DNA of 12,776 nucleotides from contig JBOHBN010000201.1 of the NCBI GenBank assembly GCA_050698355.1, positions 1-12,776 of the forward strand, given 5' to 3'. Below, piece after piece: positions 11,847 through 12,776 of this stretch (position 1 is its first letter; each line of letters starts with the position of its first letter). The notes below the pieces were generated by a model. The model saw only the letters and a program-made list of their open reading frames with translations. It was not told the DNA's origin and searched no databases. Source of the stretch: JBOHBN01 sp050698355. GTDB taxonomy: Bacteria; Actinomycetota; Actinomycetes; Streptosporangiales; WHST01. The translations under genes were made by a program, and so were the position numbers.

Positions 11847-12776
11847 TCACCACCATCCTGGTCTGTAGGTCGCGTCCACATGTGCTCCGGAGATGGCGTA
11901 CATGAGCGTGCCGAACGCGACCCGAAGCACCCCGTTCGCGGGTACCGCGAACGCGTCGAAATCGGCGCGGCCCATGTCCACCCGCCGCGACACCCCGTTC
12001 AGCAACACCCGCTTGGTCTTGCAGTCGATCGTCAACGTCTGCCCCGCGCCCACGGAGTTGAGATACTCCAGCCGCGCCCCGTTATCCAGATTGGTCAGCA
12101 CCGGCTGATCCACCGGGCTGGCAAACGTGAACAGCGGCAACACGTCTGCGGTGCCCGCGTTCGGCAGGTACATGACGTTCGCCGCGCCACTCGAACCGAA
12201 ATCCAGCGGGAACGACAAACCCAGCGCGGAACCGGTCAACGTCGAGGCGGACGCGCCCGCCGTGCCCTCCCACGACGCGCCCGACGAGGCACCGTCGAAA
12301 TACTCCCCCGCCGCATCAGCCTGCTCGGCGAGGAACATCGTCATCGACGCCACGTCCCCCACGGCCGTGTCCTTGAAATACGCCTGCAAATACCCGCTCG
12401 CCGCGCCGGTCGGCGCGACCGCCGTGATCGCGACCCGTGTCACCGTGTCCGCCGCCACGGTGATCGAGGAGTTACGCACCCACCCCAGATAGGTTCCGTC
12501 CGCGTCGTTGAAATGGGCGTAGACGTACAGCGAATCGGCCGCCGAACACGACACCGACGCCGACAATGTCCACGTCTGCTTCTGGCCCAACACCACCGTG
12601 CCCGTGTTGATTTTCACCGTGTCGGCCGCGGCGGTGACGGTGAACCCGTACGCCCGGTCGAACCCGGACACCGCCGCCCGAGCCCCGGCCGCACCCGTGC
12701 CGTCGTCGCCGTGCCACCCGGCATCATCAACCGACAACGCCGGATTCGTCGACGCGTTACGACGCAGCACCGTCGA
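11847..12776 (-). CDS. Dit-like distal tail protein with carbohydrate-binding insert (5' end outside window)
   Basis: The visible 309 residues are the C-terminal part; the frame is open to the right edge, and a GTG at 12770 is not needed as a start. The first two-thirds (after RRNASTNPALSVDDAGWHGD) look like a CBM-type beta sandwich, including the common phage signature AGEYFDGASSGASWEGTAGA. The last 90 residues (LEYLNSVGAGQTLTIDC, RVLLNGVSRRVDM, terminal YRPGWW) match the end of Sipho_tail/Dit proteins, which form the hub ring joining tail tube to tip. It is the most upstream visible late gene and directly precedes the fibre genes, the normal order for siphovirus tail tips. The CBM-like insert suggests an evolved Dit that helps bind the host surface. 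Confidence 0.82.
   Translation of the reverse strand, partial: STVLRRNASTNPALSVDDAGWHGDDGTGAAGARAAVSGFDRAYGFTVTAAADTVKINTGTVVLGQKQTWTLSASVSCSAADSLYVYAHFNDADGTYLGWVRNSSITVAADTVTRVAITAVAPTGAASGYLQAYFKDTAVGDVASMTMFLAEQADAAGEYFDGASSGASWEGTAGASASTLTGSALGLSFPLDFGSSGAANVMYLPNAGTADVLPLFTFASPVDQPVLTNLDNGARLEYLNSVGAGQTLTIDCKTKRVLLNGVSRRVDMGRADFDAFAVPANGVLRVAFGTLMYAISGAHVDATYRPGWW

Noticed and set aside
1..12776. CRISPR arrays, tRNA or rRNA genes, insertion sequences
   Set aside because: I saw no regularly spaced repeats, cloverleaf-like or rRNA-like segments, transposase ORFs or terminal inverted repeats; a covariance-model search was not possible.

Overview
This high-GC window carries part of a siphovirus-type prophage or phage-like element in an actinobacterium. 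The XRE/DUF397 gene pair, the DUF4190 and MmpS-like domains, the frequent GTG starts and the ATGA/GTGA gene overlaps all point to Actinobacteria. A relative of Pseudonocardiaceae or Streptomyces is an inference from these families, not a proven host.

Layout from left to right. (1) 1-421, minus: N-terminal part of a serine integrase, running off the left edge. (2) 552-948, plus: three very small overlapping genes. (3) 1005-2686, plus: three exported or membrane proteins (membrane-anchored protein, DUF4190/MmpS-like protein, lipoprotein) that look like lysogen-expressed surface cargo. They end at a hairpin terminator (2696-2730) shared with the convergent (4) XRE regulator and DUF397 pair (2744-3744, minus). 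(5) 3745-3885: divergent control region with two copies of a near-palindromic operator 21 bp apart, embedded in a good plus-strand promoter. (6) 3886-4807, plus: five tiny coupled genes, four of them rich in Cys pairs, ending at a second bidirectional hairpin (4829-4861). (7) 4880-12776, minus: late phage genes. Read in their transcription direction these are a Dit-like distal tail protein (partial), a tail fibre/tip protein, a small tail fibre protein, a large tail-tip protein carrying a GH16 glycosidase domain and its separated C-terminal piece, a C1q-like tail protein, two single-TM proteins (one collagen-like), a GH25 endolysin and a holin.

How it works together: the late operon builds a tail tip with several predicted sugar-binding or sugar-cleaving modules and then the lysis cassette. 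The XRE regulator most likely acts on the operator pair and controls the plus-strand Cys-rich operon. The integrase and exported cargo occupy the other arm.

The most unusual signals are: an in-frame amber codon (8164-8166) immediately followed by ATG that cuts a conserved tail-tip protein in two; a strong internal ribosome binding site and ATG inside the endolysin, placed exactly at its domain boundary; the operator-in-promoter arrangement at 3797-3839; and the operon of Cys-pair microproteins. There is no gene-free stretch longer than 300 bases. All family assignments were made by reading the sequence, without database searches.
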